Shown: positions 1 to 13,226 of the stretch, in pieces | Numbering within the stretch: the stretch's first letter is position 1 | Layout of the letters: each line of letters begins with the position of its first letter | Origin: Stenopsyche tienmushanensis | Taxonomy: Eukaryota > Arthropoda > Insecta > Trichoptera > Stenopsychidae | Length of the DNA stretch: 64,000 bases | Direction: 5' to 3' | Assembly (NCBI GenBank): GCA_008973525.1 | Contig: WACJ01000081.1 | Location: 248,001 to 312,000, forward strand | Notes under the pieces: generated by a model | Database searches by the model: none | The model's input: the letters and a program-made list of their open reading frames with translations, nothing else | Told to the model about the DNA's origin: nothing | Translations under genes and position numbers: made by a program

Positions 1-420
1 TATTACAATCAAATTAAGATATACCCCAAGCATATAGTTATGTTATATGGGATGGATTAAATGTTTTAATTAATCATTTTCATTTAGTTTTAGCCTGAAT
101 TCTCGCATACATAAAAATAAATAGTGGGATGATTGACACTATAATAGTCTATGACACAACATGTGTATCATAACTGGGCCAAATATCGCTTTTGTTCAAG
201 GTTATTGTTCGAACTAAAACTAAGAATAACTGTCTGTCTGTTCTAAAAGTTTTTATCAAACCGGGCAGGGCCAACTATGTTATAATAAGTTAATAATAAA
301 TTCGTTAATCGTGTTTTATTTTTTAACATATTTATTACACACTCCAGTTTCAAACGAAAAGACTGACATACAATATTAGCTTGGAATAGTAGTGGAGGGA
401 CAGATGTTCTATGAATTTCT
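1..420. other. AT-rich spacer, nothing recognised
   Basis: AT-rich sequence with stops in all frames. I see no transposase motif, terminal inverted repeat or RNA-like structure here. Confidence 0.5.
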
Positions 421-497
421 CTGAAATTTTAGGACAATTTAATATTCAACCGGGATCCTCGACAGCAACTTCAATTCCGGGATAATCCTGGCCAATC
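421..497 (+). repeat. Dispersed repeat R3, copy 1
   Basis: This stretch matches the reverse complement of 13227-13308 at roughly 80 percent by eye. The shared core reads GACAATTTRATATTCAACC, followed by GATCCT, ACAGCAAC and TCAATTCCG in the same order and spacing. No coding capacity or termini are visible, so the class is unknown. The spacer 498-1010 holds nothing recognisable. Confidence 0.6.
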
Positions 498-1009
498 TGA
501 GACTTAACTGTCATCTGGATTGAAACCCAAGCCTCTCTAATTAGAGTCGAGGTAATAATTAATAACATCGACATGTGCATATGTCATTTCTGTTTCCATG
601 AAAAGGCTTGAAATTTTTATTGAAACTACTTCTTCACAGATCTGTTTTAATGCTAAATCTTCCTTTTCAGGTACATTATCAAGATATTATATAATTTGGT
701 ACTGTAATATTGAGATCTTATGACAAAACAGATGGATGTAAAATGTCGAAAAATAATATTTAGGAGATGTAAAATGATTATGAAAAGAATTGAAAAATAT
801 AATGCATTAAGCTAAAACGTTTATGCTATTATGTCCGAATAAAATGGAGATATAATTCAATAAGAAAAATACATTTATCGCTATGGTTGAACTTTATACA
901 GAGTGAAGTCTGAGATTTATAAAAATAACGTCAATTTTATATACAGAGTAAAGAAAAATGAGTAGGATGTAAACATTGACACATTGAGAGATTTATCTCA
1001 CTGTGGAGA

Positions 1010-1450
1010 GCTTTGTGATTCAACTCAACTCGAGCAAATCCTTTGGAAAAGTTTAAAAAAGGAAAAATCGGCCCGAGTACTCTATGCTCCATATTTGTGA
1101 ATATTCAATTGAGTCGAGGGAGGATTTTTGAACCATGCTTTTATTTTCGGCGTATTTATACGCCATCATGATTGCGCTCCTGACGAATAGTTATAGGTGA
1201 TAGAAAAGCCATTTGGGGTGCGTGAAAACCTACGATTCAATTTGGAAGTTAATCTCGAATCAGAATTTAAATAACTTCCTGTGTTTGCATACGAGGGGTT
1301 GGAAAATTTCTTTTGACACGTCGAAGCACACACACACCATCATCGCATAAATGAATCCAAATCATAAAAATTTCCAGAGAGGGACGTTCCTTAGCTGTAA
1401 TTTATTTTTCCGGGGAATAATTATATGTTAAAGGGGCACGAGAAAATACA
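1010..1450. promoter_or_regulatory. GC-richer non-repetitive island
   Basis: The block has more G+C and CpG than its flanks, no long reading frame and no match to other parts of the window. It is a candidate conserved noncoding element; the regulatory role is inferred from composition and non-repetitiveness only. Confidence 0.3.
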
Positions 1451-1849
1451 GGCTAAATACTTAAAATGCACATAAATTGCAAACAACTCCTTCTTGCTTT
1501 ATTTGTACTTAATTATCGCCTAACAGACTGTTTCATTGTTCGTGAGGGGTTAAAATACGGCTTGTTTTATAACTTACAAAGATTTTTTAAAGATGTAAAT
1601 ATATTAATATGTAAATGATGTTTGAATATTGAATATTAAATGTTATATAAGTGTTCGTGAATTTAGCAAATTTTAGATCTTTTTTTCATTGAGGAAATAA
1701 CATAAAGCTGTGTTTGAAATACATTAAGCATCCACAATTGCTTCGTTCTGAATAATATAAACGTTTATTACTTCGAGTAGGAGTGTCTTAGAATTAATGA
1801 GCCATTTCGAGATGAAAAATAAAAAAAAGGACTTGCTAATTTTTCCTCT

Positions 1850-2400
1850 TTTTAATATCGCCAACCGGGTTTCTCATTTTGGCCCAAATGCGAATTGACC
1901 CGATTTCGCCAGGCCCCATGACGAAACGTTCACAATAAGGCTAATAATAATACATGGCACACATGTTATGGGATAATGTTACCCGAAAAGGCTTCATTAT
2001 TTTAAAATTTGTTTAGGGCGTAATGTTCCCGTAGATGCCCGTAGGCAACCGAAGCCCGGCTCCATAGACCAAAACGGTAAATACGATAATGACCGTAATA
2101 TATCATTGTGACAACATGAGAATAATAAATATCCCCAGTTTGTAGCCGTGCCACAACAAATAAAAATAAAGCCCGACCTACACAGTCAGCTCGCATTGTA
2201 TGGAGGCGCGTGTGGGCCCCGGAACTATCGAACGGCCCTGTATAATATAGTTCCGACTTCCTGCCACGCGGGGGGTGTGAATTTATCGTGACCTTACATA
2301 AATATTCATCATTGTTAGGTATCAACATCCCTGTTGTGATAAGGCCCACGTGGGACTTTAACACGAACGAATCTTGTATTTTCATGAGAATAACTTGGGT
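1850..2400. promoter_or_regulatory. GC-richer non-repetitive island
   Basis: The block includes CpG-rich runs near 2040-2060 and 2200-2290. A 127-codon open stretch on the minus strand (2002-2385) resembles no family I know and probably reflects the lower AT content. It is read as a candidate conserved noncoding block. The spacers on either side (1451-1849 and 2401-2995) show nothing recognisable. Confidence 0.35.
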
Positions 2401-2995
2401 GGATCTATATATAGGTCTCTAGTCGATGTGAGTCTCATATACGATGCTTTGCAACGGTGTTTATGAATTTAATCCAATAACGTGATAATTAAAATCAAAA
2501 TTACAAATTATCCGATATGTGGCTTACGAGGGTGAAATATGGTCTATGATTGTTTTTGATGCGCCTTTCGAGGCCGAGTGGCAGCAGACTCATCACTTGA
2601 TTATGTAGATAAAGACGCCACACATATGAGTCTGATAATTTGAGCATATATGGCATATATATAGCAATTTTTAAGAAAATCTGATTGAACAAATTGAAAA
2701 TGCGAAAATATAACGTCATACTGAAATTTTGAGAATACACTTTGGAGCTGCTCACTGAAACTCTTTTCTCCGTGTTGAAAGCATCAAGAATATAATCCAA
2801 GTAGTAGAATTAAAAGTAGAATCCAAAATGGTTTTCGTTTGATTCCTGGACCGTTTTTGGGATTAGTCGCACTTAGGTTGCTGCACTTTTAAGTGTGTTT
2901 TATGCTCTTTCAGTGACTATACTCATCAAGAATAAAATTCAAATTTAACAACCCAATTTATATTGGATCAATTTTCGTTGAGTTTTGATTTGAAA

Positions 2996-3400
2996 AAATG
3001 CCCGGGAAGTGGAAGATTGAAATTGAAAGTAATCCAACAAAATTTATTGAAAAAATATCCGTCAATCTCGGATACTCTTAGTCAAGTGTTCAAAGAAATC
3101 TGAAAAAAATCAGGAAGGTGTGGAGACAAGGAAGATAGGTGTCACACGAGCTAAACGAAGAGCTTGCGAACGACTTCTAAAAATGTAATCCGAAACGCTG
3201 TTTTTATGCGATTTAATAACTGGAGATAAGAAATAAGTTCTTTACTTTAATTGTGGATGCGAAAATCAATAGTTATCTAAGGGTCACGTAGCAAAACCGT
3301 TTCCTAAGTCCGACCTAACAACAAAACAATTTATTTTGTCTTTTCGGTGGGACTGCAAGGGTTGCAATAAGCAATTAAACTGTTTAGCGGGGGTACATCT
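2996..3400 (+). pseudogene. Mariner transposase fossil, heavily decayed
   Basis: Translating the plus strand with frame changes recovers mariner landmarks in the correct order. First comes the linker-type motif HELNEELANDF near 3148-3180. Next is the first catalytic-aspartate block LITGDKK, then a stop, then VLYFN near 3213-3245. Last is RWDCKG near 3345-3365, matching the family's conserved WDCKG/WDWKG block before the second aspartate. The D2 and D3 blocks are absent, and stops and frameshifts are frequent. Mariner transposases are about 345 residues, so this covers roughly the middle third. Terminal repeats were not found. It differs from the copies at 15, 34 and 43 kb and so is a separate, older mariner lineage. 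Confidence 0.75.
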
Positions 3401-5369
3401 TATATTAGACTTCTATCCGTAAAAATTGATTTTAAGAGCTAAAATTTAAACCACAGTAGACTATCATAACAGACTTATACTGACATAATTTATTATTTGT
3501 GAGAGATCATAAAGATGACGATGGAACTTGAGAAAATTCCATGAAAACTGTAAAAATGCGTGCATTTAAGACTGCCTATAGTTCAGAATGCCATGGTTAT
3601 AGTTATTTATGCATTTTAAAAATGTCAACCTCGATCTGACTGATCAGACTGTCTTTTAACATAAAATTGCCAATGAATCAACATATAGTATATCATGATC
3701 CTGCGTATGCTTACTGTCTGATGACATATACCCTGTTTCATGTATTCATTACGTTAATTCGGTCAAAATTGGCATTATAATAACTTATTAATTCAACGAT
3801 TGCTAATGTCGGCATTCCACTGTAACCAATTTTAAATTTATATTCCAGATAGTCCCAATGAAATGCCAACTGCTAAAGTAACACAATGAAGATATGACGA
3901 TAATTTGGGTCCCGTGAAAATGTCTACAATAGTATCAATTGCCACAGGCAATCTACTGCAGAACTAGGGCCGCTTCAATACCCATTCAAGCATGTATAAT
4001 ATATGGATCATTGCCATGCCGTCTATTCATATCGCCATAATCGATTCTTGATTGGATAGATGAAAGGTTTAACAATCAAGTAGTCTTCCTTCAATTTGAC
4101 TCTCAATAATGATGTCGATTTCAGTGCAAAGTTATTCTTTCAGAAGTCCAATGTGCAGAACAAAAGCAGGTCTTCAGTGAATGTTTAATATAATATTTCA
4201 TGCATTATGTTTTCAACATATTTCAATAACATGCTATCAGCCAAAAAAATATGTAGATAAGACCTAAATGGATATATTTTTGCCAGGATCGATTTTATTT
4301 AGATCGATGCAATTTTCGGTTTTTGACATGCTCGCTATATGTGCTTCACTAAATAATCCACCTCACAAAGAATGAAAATAATGGACTGTGTTATTCGAAG
4401 GGATGTTACAGTGTCCCAAACCCTAAAGCGAATTTCATGTTTCTGTCGTACATTTTGCATGGCACTAAAACTTTCTCCTGGGAAAAATGAGATGAAAAAA
4501 TAAGTTTTTTTTGTTGAATTACCAATGAAAACTGAGGCCCAGCACGATAAGAGCAAAAAGCTTTTGTTCAACAATATAAAATTGCTTCGCTCCGTTGATT
4601 TCAACTAAGAACGGGTTTCAGACAACAGTTTCAACGGCTAAATTCGTATTTAAGTTGAAAATCTTGGAATTGTTTCTCTTTAGCTTTACTGCGTCGGGCC
4701 ATCGGATGTAAAATTCTGTAGACTAGCATTCTCCAAATTAAACTTGGTTATTTTCTTTCTAAAACAACTGTTGTTAGTTTCAATGGCCGAAGAAAGTTAA
4801 CTAGTGTTGTGTGAAAAATGCTTTTGTTCGCGATCGTGCCCATAAATTTGAGCGCATTTCGCAGTGTTATTAAAGTTTGGATACAGTTTTTATTCAACGC
4901 CGCGCTATGGGACGCGATGTTTTAAGCAATTTAACGAAGAAAATAATTTTAAATTAGTATTAATCACTCATCTGGAAAGTGGTTATAGAGAGATCAACCT
5001 ATCTACCTTGTATCGATGATAAGCTTTGAAGAAACCTAAGAACTCTTAGTACATTGTTTGATGTTTATTTGATGAAGGAATTGCTTGTCTTCTGCTACCT
5101 ATTGTTCCAAATGGTGTACCAACAACCATTATTTTCACCTTGTTAATAAATATTGAATCGTTTTATACTGTGGCTCAAAGAGATCTAAGCTTATTCGATA
5201 ATTCAGAAATGACTCCGTATGTATCTTAATCAATTGATGATTTGAGAAAACCATTATCTAAATTTGAGGCTCTTTCCGATCAAAATACATCCTGAAATTT
5301 TAATATCATTTTGGTGTTGCCACAACTACCTTAGCCTTTTCTCTTTTGGCTGATTTGGCATATCTGTGA
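3401..5369. other. AT-rich spacer, nothing recognised
   Basis: Mostly AT-rich with short open frames only. No transposon termini, tRNA-like box pairs or repeats shared with the rest of the window were seen. Confidence 0.45.
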
Positions 5370-5874
5370 ACTGTTCTAGTTTATTTAGAAGATTTGTAGC
5401 ATTGGCGTTTGGCAAGTCGTATACGTTCTTAGTTGCGCATCTTCACGAATCGCAATGCATCTTTTTATCCATTATTTTTAAAATATGTTTAAATGCTTGG
5501 TTAAAAATGCAGGCTGCCGAATATGATGCGATTTCTAATATTTTTTGCCATAAAAAATATATTTCAGTATCAGAGTTGAAACGAGCCAAGGCATCTTTCC
5601 AATAAATTGTCAGACGTTAATTCTTCATAAATGGCTCTTAAAATTTTCTGAACATCCTCTTTGAAAGAGGGAGGTTATATGTACAAATAAAACGATCTTG
5701 TAGTTGCATGTTTTTGCAATTCGCACCAAGAATCTGCGCCTTCCAGCCAGTAATAATGCTGAAGGACTTCATCAGTCGAAATTTTGTGATAATATGTGGC
5801 CCAAATAGCATTTCTCAATTTTTTATTGAACCAAGATGTAGGCAGATGGCTAAGCTATAATAATTATATATTTT
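5370..5874 (-). pseudogene. Mutator-like transposase, C-terminal fossil
   Basis: The minus strand from about 5874 downwards reads as a protein with landmarks of the Mutator-like transposase family found in arthropods and other animals. First is LRNAIWATYYHKISTDE. Next is a segment ending in GADSWCELQK, equivalent to the family's Ser-Trp-Cys block. After one stop come FKEDVQKILRAIYEEL and LTSDNLLERCLGSF, the family's 'I.E.L..d.LLerClg' segment. A frameshift leads to ILEIASYSAACIFNQAF near 5480-5540. A decayed Lys/Arg-rich tail reaches about 5370. The N-terminal catalytic half is missing. Family assignment rests on motif order, not on a database search. The fragment is non-functional: it has at least two stops and a frameshift, and no terminal repeats were found. 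Confidence 0.78.
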
Positions 5875-6239
5875 TTTAATAATTCATTAGTAAGCTGTTC
5901 GGTTTTCGAAGCACTTCATACAGAGTTCTTTCTTTTTTTGCCCTTACTTTCCACTTGCTTATTCGCCTTTTTTAAATCTGTATTAACATTTATTTTGACT
6001 TCATTTACTCCTTACTAGAACAAAGATAAGAAAGATCTCCAATAGGAACCTCTGGTTGCAAACAAAAGCAGGTATAAGGGCAAACCTGTGGCCGCAGCGG
6101 TCTCAGAGCCGCTGGGGTGCAATCTGAATGGAGTGATTGCTTCGAGCGCATTACGCGAATTAGCTGTAAAGCATTGAAATAATCCGAATTTCTTCACCAA
6201 AATTATGGATGACTTACTTAAAGACTTGTTCTTTTGAAC

Positions 6240-6345
6240 AATGAAATTAAAAAAAAAAAAAATTGACGTGATAAAGTGAGATGAACCCTCAATGGAGGGA
6301 ATTTTATCCCAAGTAAAAAATAAAGTTTCATAAATAAATAAATAA
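6240..6345 (+). repeat. Possible 3' tail of a non-LTR retrotransposon
   Basis: An A-run (6246-6260) is followed by a small inverted motif, GGGAATTTTATCCC, and then tandem ATAA units at about 6327-6345. Simple ATAA-type tails are typical of insect CR1/Jockey-type elements. No upstream reverse-transcriptase remnant is readable, so this is only suggestive. Confidence 0.3.
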
Positions 6346-6957
6346 AATCATTATAGATATTCAATTTGACGTTTCGTATTGAAAAGCGTAGTGAATAAAT
6401 GTAGTATTTCTTCGGCTGGCATATTTGATGAAATGACGACGGAATCAAATACCTTCCGTCATATTCCCAATGGGATTGAGCACAAATTAAATAACTGTAT
6501 TATTCGTATCGATCGCAGCGGGTTACATTTTCTCGCATGACGGGAAACTCCAGAAGGAGAAAAGCCAGGGAAAATGAGCACTTAGAGAAATAAGGGTGGT
6601 TTCGTATAGGACCACTCCAAAAGTAGCCCTAGAATAACTCCAACACTAACGGCATACGAAAGGTAGGCTAACGTATTTAACCCCGAGTAATATATACAGA
6701 TAATAGACACTATATAAATAAACATGCATGCTACATACTAAATTGAAACAATTGTTTGTTTTGTGATATTTAATTATTTAACAATATATTATTATATGCG
6801 ACGGTATTAATTGGAATGTTATTCCCTGCAGAAAGTATAACGGCGTATAGTATCAACTACATACTGCCAATATGTTTGGTATTATGAATGCCAATGAATC
6901 TATATTAAATTACACAATTTACCAGTCATTACATGTCAAAGATTTTCGTACTGAATT

Positions 6958-7003
6958 ATGGTACAGTGGATAAGTATCTAGACTCTTATTATAAAGGTTT
7001 GGG

Positions 7004-7010
<7 letters not shown>
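6958..7010 (+). repeat. tRNA-related SINE-like head, copy S1
   Basis: The segment has an A-box-like part (GGTACAGTGGATAAG), the core CTCTTATTATAAAGG and a B-box-like GGTTTGGGATCCAA. The same module occurs in reverse orientation at 36689-36750, sharing GGTACAGTGG and CTCTTATTATAAAGG, and in a diverged form at 56366-56432. It does not fold into an acceptable tRNA cloverleaf, so I call it a tRNA-derived short retroelement head and not a tRNA gene. Confidence 0.5.

Positions 7011-7034
<24 letters not shown>
7010..7034. repeat. TA dinucleotide microsatellite
   Basis: An uninterrupted TA run of about 12 units directly follows the SINE-like head. Such runs are common at SINE tails. Confidence 0.85.
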
Positions 7035-7042
<8 letters not shown>

Positions 7043-7269
7043 CCGTACTTCCCAATCCCAATTAATTGTCTTGGTTCAAATTTAGCTTTATTACCTGGTT
7101 TTGTAAAATTAAATATTTTATAATTTGACTAGGAAAGAATGGATAGATCTCTACAGATTTGTTTGAATGATTAAGTCAATATATTTATTAATATGACGAG
7201 GGAAAAAAATCCAGACATATAATTTAGGATCAATATCCTAGCTTTCGTGGAATCAAGCATTTAGTTGGG

Positions 7270-7960
7270 TCAAATATATTTTTTCTCAAAAATGGTAGCC
7301 GGCACGAAAAAAGGCAATATCAAAGCCATTATTCAAGGATAATAATATAACAAGTTTTCGGGACTCTAAATCAAAGGCTGTCGCGGGAGCCCCGCGAAAT
7401 TCGCCAGCTGCTAAGTGTTGCGTGGTAATAAAGTTTCCTCGGCCAATTTTTGTTTTTCCATTAGCCCGACCCATAAAACTGCGTCTGGAAGAAACGACTA
7501 AAATAATAATATCCCCTGGTCGTCTCTTCCTTCGAGTCCTCCGGGTTCGAAATGCCGGGGAGCGCATTAACTCTGTCATTTTTAAAATATAGCCCCTTTT
7601 CCTGGCGCTGTTTACAACGCCGCGGGATGATGACACAAATGGTAATTTAAATTGTAACTATCTGACTGTTAAGCCGAGAATGGCTGACAACGACGGTTTT
7701 AAATTTATCCCGGGTTCCTTCGAGATGGGAGAGATTGCCCTTGCAGAGATAAATTCTAAACTGATTAATAAAAACGCTTCCGTCAGGGGGTGGGACCCGA
7801 AGGACTTAAACAACGTTCAAATGAACCCGGTATGATTTATACGCTGAAAATACAATGCGAATAGATTGAATTACATCTACAAATGAACACCAATCGATTT
7901 CGAATACGAGATATGTATCATGGGCGAAATCCGACGGCATTGTTGTGCAAAAATGGTGCA
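7270..7960. promoter_or_regulatory. GC-richer non-repetitive island
   Basis: The block has strongly raised G+C between about 7380 and 7640. A 116-codon open stretch on the minus strand (7286-7636) is Arg/Lys-rich at its start and matches no family I recognise. Candidate conserved noncoding element. The spacer 7961-8819 is AT-rich and featureless. Confidence 0.35.
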
Positions 7961-8819
7961 ATCAATTCATTTATCAAATAATGACGATACAACCCTGTAA
8001 ATGACATGCATGCTCATTTGATGGATCGAAATTAATTTGTTATCGAAAACAATGCCGGTGGAGATATGATTGAATTGAAAATTGCCAATATGTAGCCTTT
8101 GTTGTGCCATGTAAATATAAAAATTAGGATATGTAAATAGCTTATAAAACATAATGTTAAATTATAAGAACAATGCAATTCTTTCCAATTTGTTCTAACC
8201 CTTATTGTTACGTACATAATAACAGAAATAATGTCATGAGTTTCAAAATTAGCCCCATTAAAGGAATTTTATTTTATAATTCCCTCCGAAAATTAAGGTT
8301 AAACAATAACAAAATTGTTTGCATGAAATAAAAATTCTAGTCAAAATGAAACTCGGACACTTGATATTAATAATTTAAAGTATTATATAATATTACAATT
8401 TTCTACGAATGTATGAATATTCTACAACTATATTATGTAATACAAGACTGCAGATGAAATTCTGCAACGCCATACAGAAAAGAAATGAATTCTCATATAA
8501 CGTCCGTTGCCAAAATATAAAATAAAATTGCCTATTGTAACAAATGAGCAATTTGTTTGTACAGTTATGCAAAACAATGAGATTGGAGAGAATTTGTTTG
8601 GATAGGTTTTTGAATTTCATACAAATCGTTTATTAAATTTATCTTGGAATGAAAATGAGCTTACGCATAGAGGATGTCCAATTTTTAAAGATATTTCAGC
8701 TCACCTGAAACAAATAAAAAAATATACATTATATAAAATGTTCAGTGTATCACATATACATAAAGCTTTCAATTGTTAAGGAATAGGAACAAATTCATGT
8801 CGATATTAAAGCTTAAACA

Positions 8820-9330
8820 TGTGACCATATAGCGTTCGGCACGCATTGCTCCAACTCCGGAATATCCCTGAAATTGGCCCCTAAACCCTTTCAAGGCTTT
8901 ACCTATTACGTCGGTATCGTAAATCCGCAGTAAACAGTCATCGGTGGTCACTAAATTCCCAATCAGACACCGCCATTGCGAGAAGGGCTGCTCTTAAGCC
9001 GCGTGCCCTACGAACAAACCCCTGCCTACCGGGATAATCTTGCAGGCTATGCAATGAGCACGTTTCGCCCGGCGGCAAGCAATCGGGAGAGCCTCGCGAT
9101 GACAAATTTGCCTTTGTTAAATTTATTAACTATTGATGATTAGCTAATATGCGTTGTAATTCAGTTAAACGGCCGGGGGCGCCGAGCACGTATGATGTTT
9201 GAGAAACACTGCCACCCAAAACGACGCAGGTAGGAATTTAATATTGTATGACAGGATGGCTCTCGAAGCCATTCCGTAATTCTCCGCAGGAGATCACACA
9301 CTGTTAGCTTTTAATTAATATTATTAATAG
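8820..9330. promoter_or_regulatory. GC-richer non-repetitive island
   Basis: CpG-rich sequence, especially 9000-9110 and 9165-9235, with no reading frame over 60 codons of any plausibility. Candidate conserved noncoding element. Confidence 0.35.
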
Positions 9331-11196
9331 AACACTTTATTTGTTCAATCTATTTGATCAATTAGACATGTGTGGATCCTTTCGGGTCTCAAAAACACCA
9401 CCATTAGAAGATTATATCAATCAAGCATTAAAAAATAAATTATATAATTTAAACATGATTTATATTAATCATTTTAACCGCGATATTTTTTTCCAAAAGC
9501 AAGGAAAAACCATATTTAAACTATTTTTCCTTAATTTTAAAAATAATAAAATATGATTTTTACATATAAATATTAAATATCTTATCGGTTTTTGGTTTCT
9601 TTAATACCAGCCAAGTTAATAAGTTAAATGTATTAATATTATTTTATCTAATATAGCTACTCATTTTAGCCACACATGCGTATTTATTCTTGATATTCTC
9701 TAAAGAAATATTGTATTTTGGTGGTTTTCTATCCGTCTTCCACACATAGTTAAATTAGTATAAGATCTATGAGAGAGTAGCGTAGAGAGTAGCAGAAACT
9801 CATGGTAGGTCCTGTATGATTTATTTAATATATTTAATTTTCAGATTCAGGAAATTAGGATAAACCTAGGCCGAGAAGATCTCACAAAATTTTAATCCTA
9901 TAATACTATATCAGCACATAGTGAAAATATAAAATATATACAAATAATTATATTTAATTGAATCAAATAAAGACTTAGACTCGAATAATTAACTGTCCCA
10001 ATTAAGCGAAATTTGTAATCTAATATCATATTTTAAAGTATTTAATTCATATTCAATTTTATGTGTAATTTAATACACTGCGAAAATTAATATGAAAGCT
10101 AAATTCAACAGCTAAAATTTCATCATAGATGCGACATTTAATGAATGAGAGTCCAGAATTTACCCACGTTATTGTTTTTAAGCTATCATCCCGCTTATCC
10201 TATTTTCATTTGAATGCACAGCTATTTTCATATTTTGCTGTTGCAGGACCTTATGAAAGTAATTTACAAGCAAATAACAATTGTCTGTCATGTCATGGTG
10301 CAGGATGTGTGTGTGTCTATTGATGATTTCTGGACGAGTTTGATCGCCAAAATAAGTCGATACATAGTTAATTGACTTGATCCAAGTCTCTCAATTTATC
10401 TATTAATGAAAATACCTGGACTTGTATCGACTAAATCTCGTAGAACGACGTTTTTCAGTGTTTAAAGCCTTCCACCACAACGAATTCATCCAAAAACGAA
10501 AATTTGTCCTATCGAAAAAATGTAAACGTTCATATGGCAAGACTATTCAGAATGTGCTGAAAAAATGAACGTTTAAAAGCTTATATCAAAAAAAAACATT
10601 ATACAATTTACACCCCTCATTTTTTTATTAAATTTTCTAAAGAAAAAACGGCACGCATTTATGGCACTTCCGATAGAATCTTAGAAGTAACTTAACGTGC
10701 ATGGCTTGTTATGCTTTTGTCAATACTACTCTTTTAAAATCTCAAACTAAAGATCAAATGTAAATAAAGTAGATCAAATTATCATGTTGTTTTATGTTTG
10801 AAGAGATTGTGGGCTTTATTTTCCAATATGAGTATCAAAGGCGTGGTATTTATCATATTATTATCTTCTTAAATCAAAACATAGCAATCCTACGGGAAAT
10901 CTAAGTAAAACTGAATCATAAACACGAAAAATCTATTATATAGTAATTATTTCAGTTATTTAGTCGCAAATGAGGATTTAGTTGATATAATTTACGTCTT
11001 TCAATTTCCTTATGCAGAATAGATTCCTTATTTCTATAGATGTGAACATTGAGTTCATATTAAATAACATTTATCATGTTCAAAGGTCAGACAGAAAGCT
11101 TTTTAGTAATGCTTATTGCAAAAGAAGAAGAAGAAGAAAAATCTTAATTTTTGTAGTTAGTAAAATTTGAATACAAAAACATATTTAATAAATTTC
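9331..11196. other. AT-rich spacer
   Basis: Very AT-rich with short frames only. A GAA trinucleotide run of five units lies near 11126-11140. Nothing else recognised. Confidence 0.45.
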
Positions 11197-11322
11197 TTGG
11201 AACTGAACCGAAAACCGCAAAAAAACATATTTTTAGCGGAATGAATCCCGGAGCTGAAGCGATAACTATTTTAATTGAATTGAAATGAATACCGAAACGA
11301 AAAAAGAACGGTTTAAAGCCCT
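11197..11322 (-). repeat. Solo terminus of the hAT-A repeat family
   Basis: The reverse complement starts with TAGGGCTTTAAACCGTT, continues into TTTTTTCGTTTC and carries AACCGAAAAC-type units. This matches the termini of the hAT-like element at 25437-26839, which begin CAGGGCTTTGAATCGTT on the reverse strand. Only one end is present and no target duplication was found, so it is a truncated relic. The flanking spacer to 11650 holds nothing else. Confidence 0.55.
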
Positions 11323-11649
11323 ATTTTGCTTCAATAGCTAAAAATATTCGAAATAGTCTGAATTCAATGTGTATAGAATTTTGTGGAAATTTTATATAAT
11401 AAAAAAGGAATGATATTTTAACATATAAAGTATGTTAACATGGTGTCTTTTATTTTCACATTTACAGATGGAATGACTGTTGTAAATATGGAAAAATCGA
11501 ATGATGCAAATAAAAATACTTCTAAATGGTCGTACGCTAGAAGTTTGAATTTCATTATTCGAATGTTCTTCTCTCGCATATACGCAGAAGAAAAATTAAA
11601 TATGAATATTTGAATAAAGTCGAATATTTGAGCAAATACTCCGAATATA

Positions 11650-12300
11650 AAATGTAATACAAAACATCCCACTTCACAATTTACGGAGCGATTTTCATCC
11701 ATCCAACAAAAGGAATAAGCTCGTGACCCATATGCTCCCGTCTGGGGGATGAGGTGCACAAAAGTTAAATTTCCGGCAACAAATATAAAACACCTGGGGG
11801 TTGTAAACTTTTGTCACACGGGCACCTACCCCCAAATTGAAGCCTTCGTGGGCACGAATTAATAGAGCAGGTGAATCGATTTATTACCCGTTAATGGCTA
11901 TTTACGAGCAATGATCCTTGCACACGCGAATCTACTTAATGAAACATTGTTGCCTGTTTACCGTCATCGGCCCAATTTTGAGACCCAATCAAAGGCGCCT
12001 AATGTCTTATTTGAATACGTGTATAAAGACTGTTCAACCCCAGTCATTACAAATTACACGCTTTATCAAGGCCTATTACTTTGGGGCGGAGAATTTTTGT
12101 GTTCGCTTAGGTTTAATGTGTGTTATGAACATAATGGCGACGATTAAATACGTCAATGTGATCGAAATAATTTTCGGTATAATCTGAATGTAATGATCGT
12201 TTCAATGCTGCCTAATTACGCGGCTGAAGTGAAAAAATACAACATGGTCTTAAGTAAATACATGCTGTGCTCGTTAAATGAATGGAAACTCAAAATACAT
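11650..12300. promoter_or_regulatory. GC-richer non-repetitive island
   Basis: The block contains the string TTTATTACCCGTTAATGG at 11880-11897, which carries two homeodomain-type cores, in otherwise unique sequence. Open frames here (to 89 codons) overlap on different frames and resemble nothing known. Candidate regulatory block. Confidence 0.35.
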
Positions 12301-13226
12301 GTGCTTGGATCGGATAAACCAACCCCCAATATAAGCTCTTTGAATGTATTAATATAATTGTTGATATAATTTCAATATGATCTTCATAGTAAAAAATGTG
12401 AATTTGGGGGTGCAATCATCAAAGGAATATATCAAAACATAGACGAAATACGTTAATATCAAAATTGATCTAATTAGCCTAATTGTAGTTATGCGATCTT
12501 TTCATACGCAAATATAAAAACATACATTGAATGAGCTTAATAAGGTAATTTGCTTATACAAAAATAAATTATTGTAATTATATCATATTTATCTCCAATC
12601 TTATTACGAATAGAAGACTTAAATGCATACATACTCAATGTATAATCCTTTTTCATCTAATTTCTATAGATAATTTATTTATTTTCATTTCGTTTGAATA
12701 AGAAATTACTGAACTACGAAAAGCTCTTTTTTGGCGTCTTTATCTGCAAACATCTTTTAAATTTACATTTTGCGCGCGTTGTCCATTTTTTAAACATGCT
12801 TTTTGGTCACTCTGTGTATTGAATATGTGCTCAATTTTTAAAAAATAGTTTCAATAAATGCACTTAAGATATGTAATAATGGAAAAAATTAATTAAAAAA
12901 AACACTACGTAATCCATAAAAATATACTTCTTCTACATAATGTGATCGTATTTATAAAAATTAGCCCTTAAGGTATTAATTCATACCTTCACATCGCATC
13001 CCTTAATCTTAAAAGTAGCTTATTTTTATTGTATATCAATATTTTTATTGCTGTATTTGATATGAGTTTTCTCATAGAAGGTATGTTTCGAAATATGTAA
13101 ATAATGGTACTGCATAATCAGCATCGGTTTCCTTATCTTTGACTGATTTGGATATTAATATAATATATAATTACGAAATTGCAATGTTTGAAAAAAGAAC
13201 CCAATATAGAGTTGCCAACCATATTG
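12301..13226. other. AT-rich spacer, nothing recognised
   Basis: AT-rich with short frames. No repeats or termini shared with elsewhere in the window were noted. Confidence 0.45.

Noticed and set aside
2002..2385. 127-codon minus-strand open frame
   Set aside because: It coincides exactly with a GC-richer island and has no family resemblance.
6958..7010. Functional tRNA gene
   Set aside because: Box-like sequences are present but no acceptor stem or cloverleaf can be formed, and diverged copies exist at other loci, as expected for a SINE.
7286..7636. 116-codon minus-strand open frame
   Set aside because: Arg/Lys-rich low-information start and coincidence with a GC-richer island; no domain seen.
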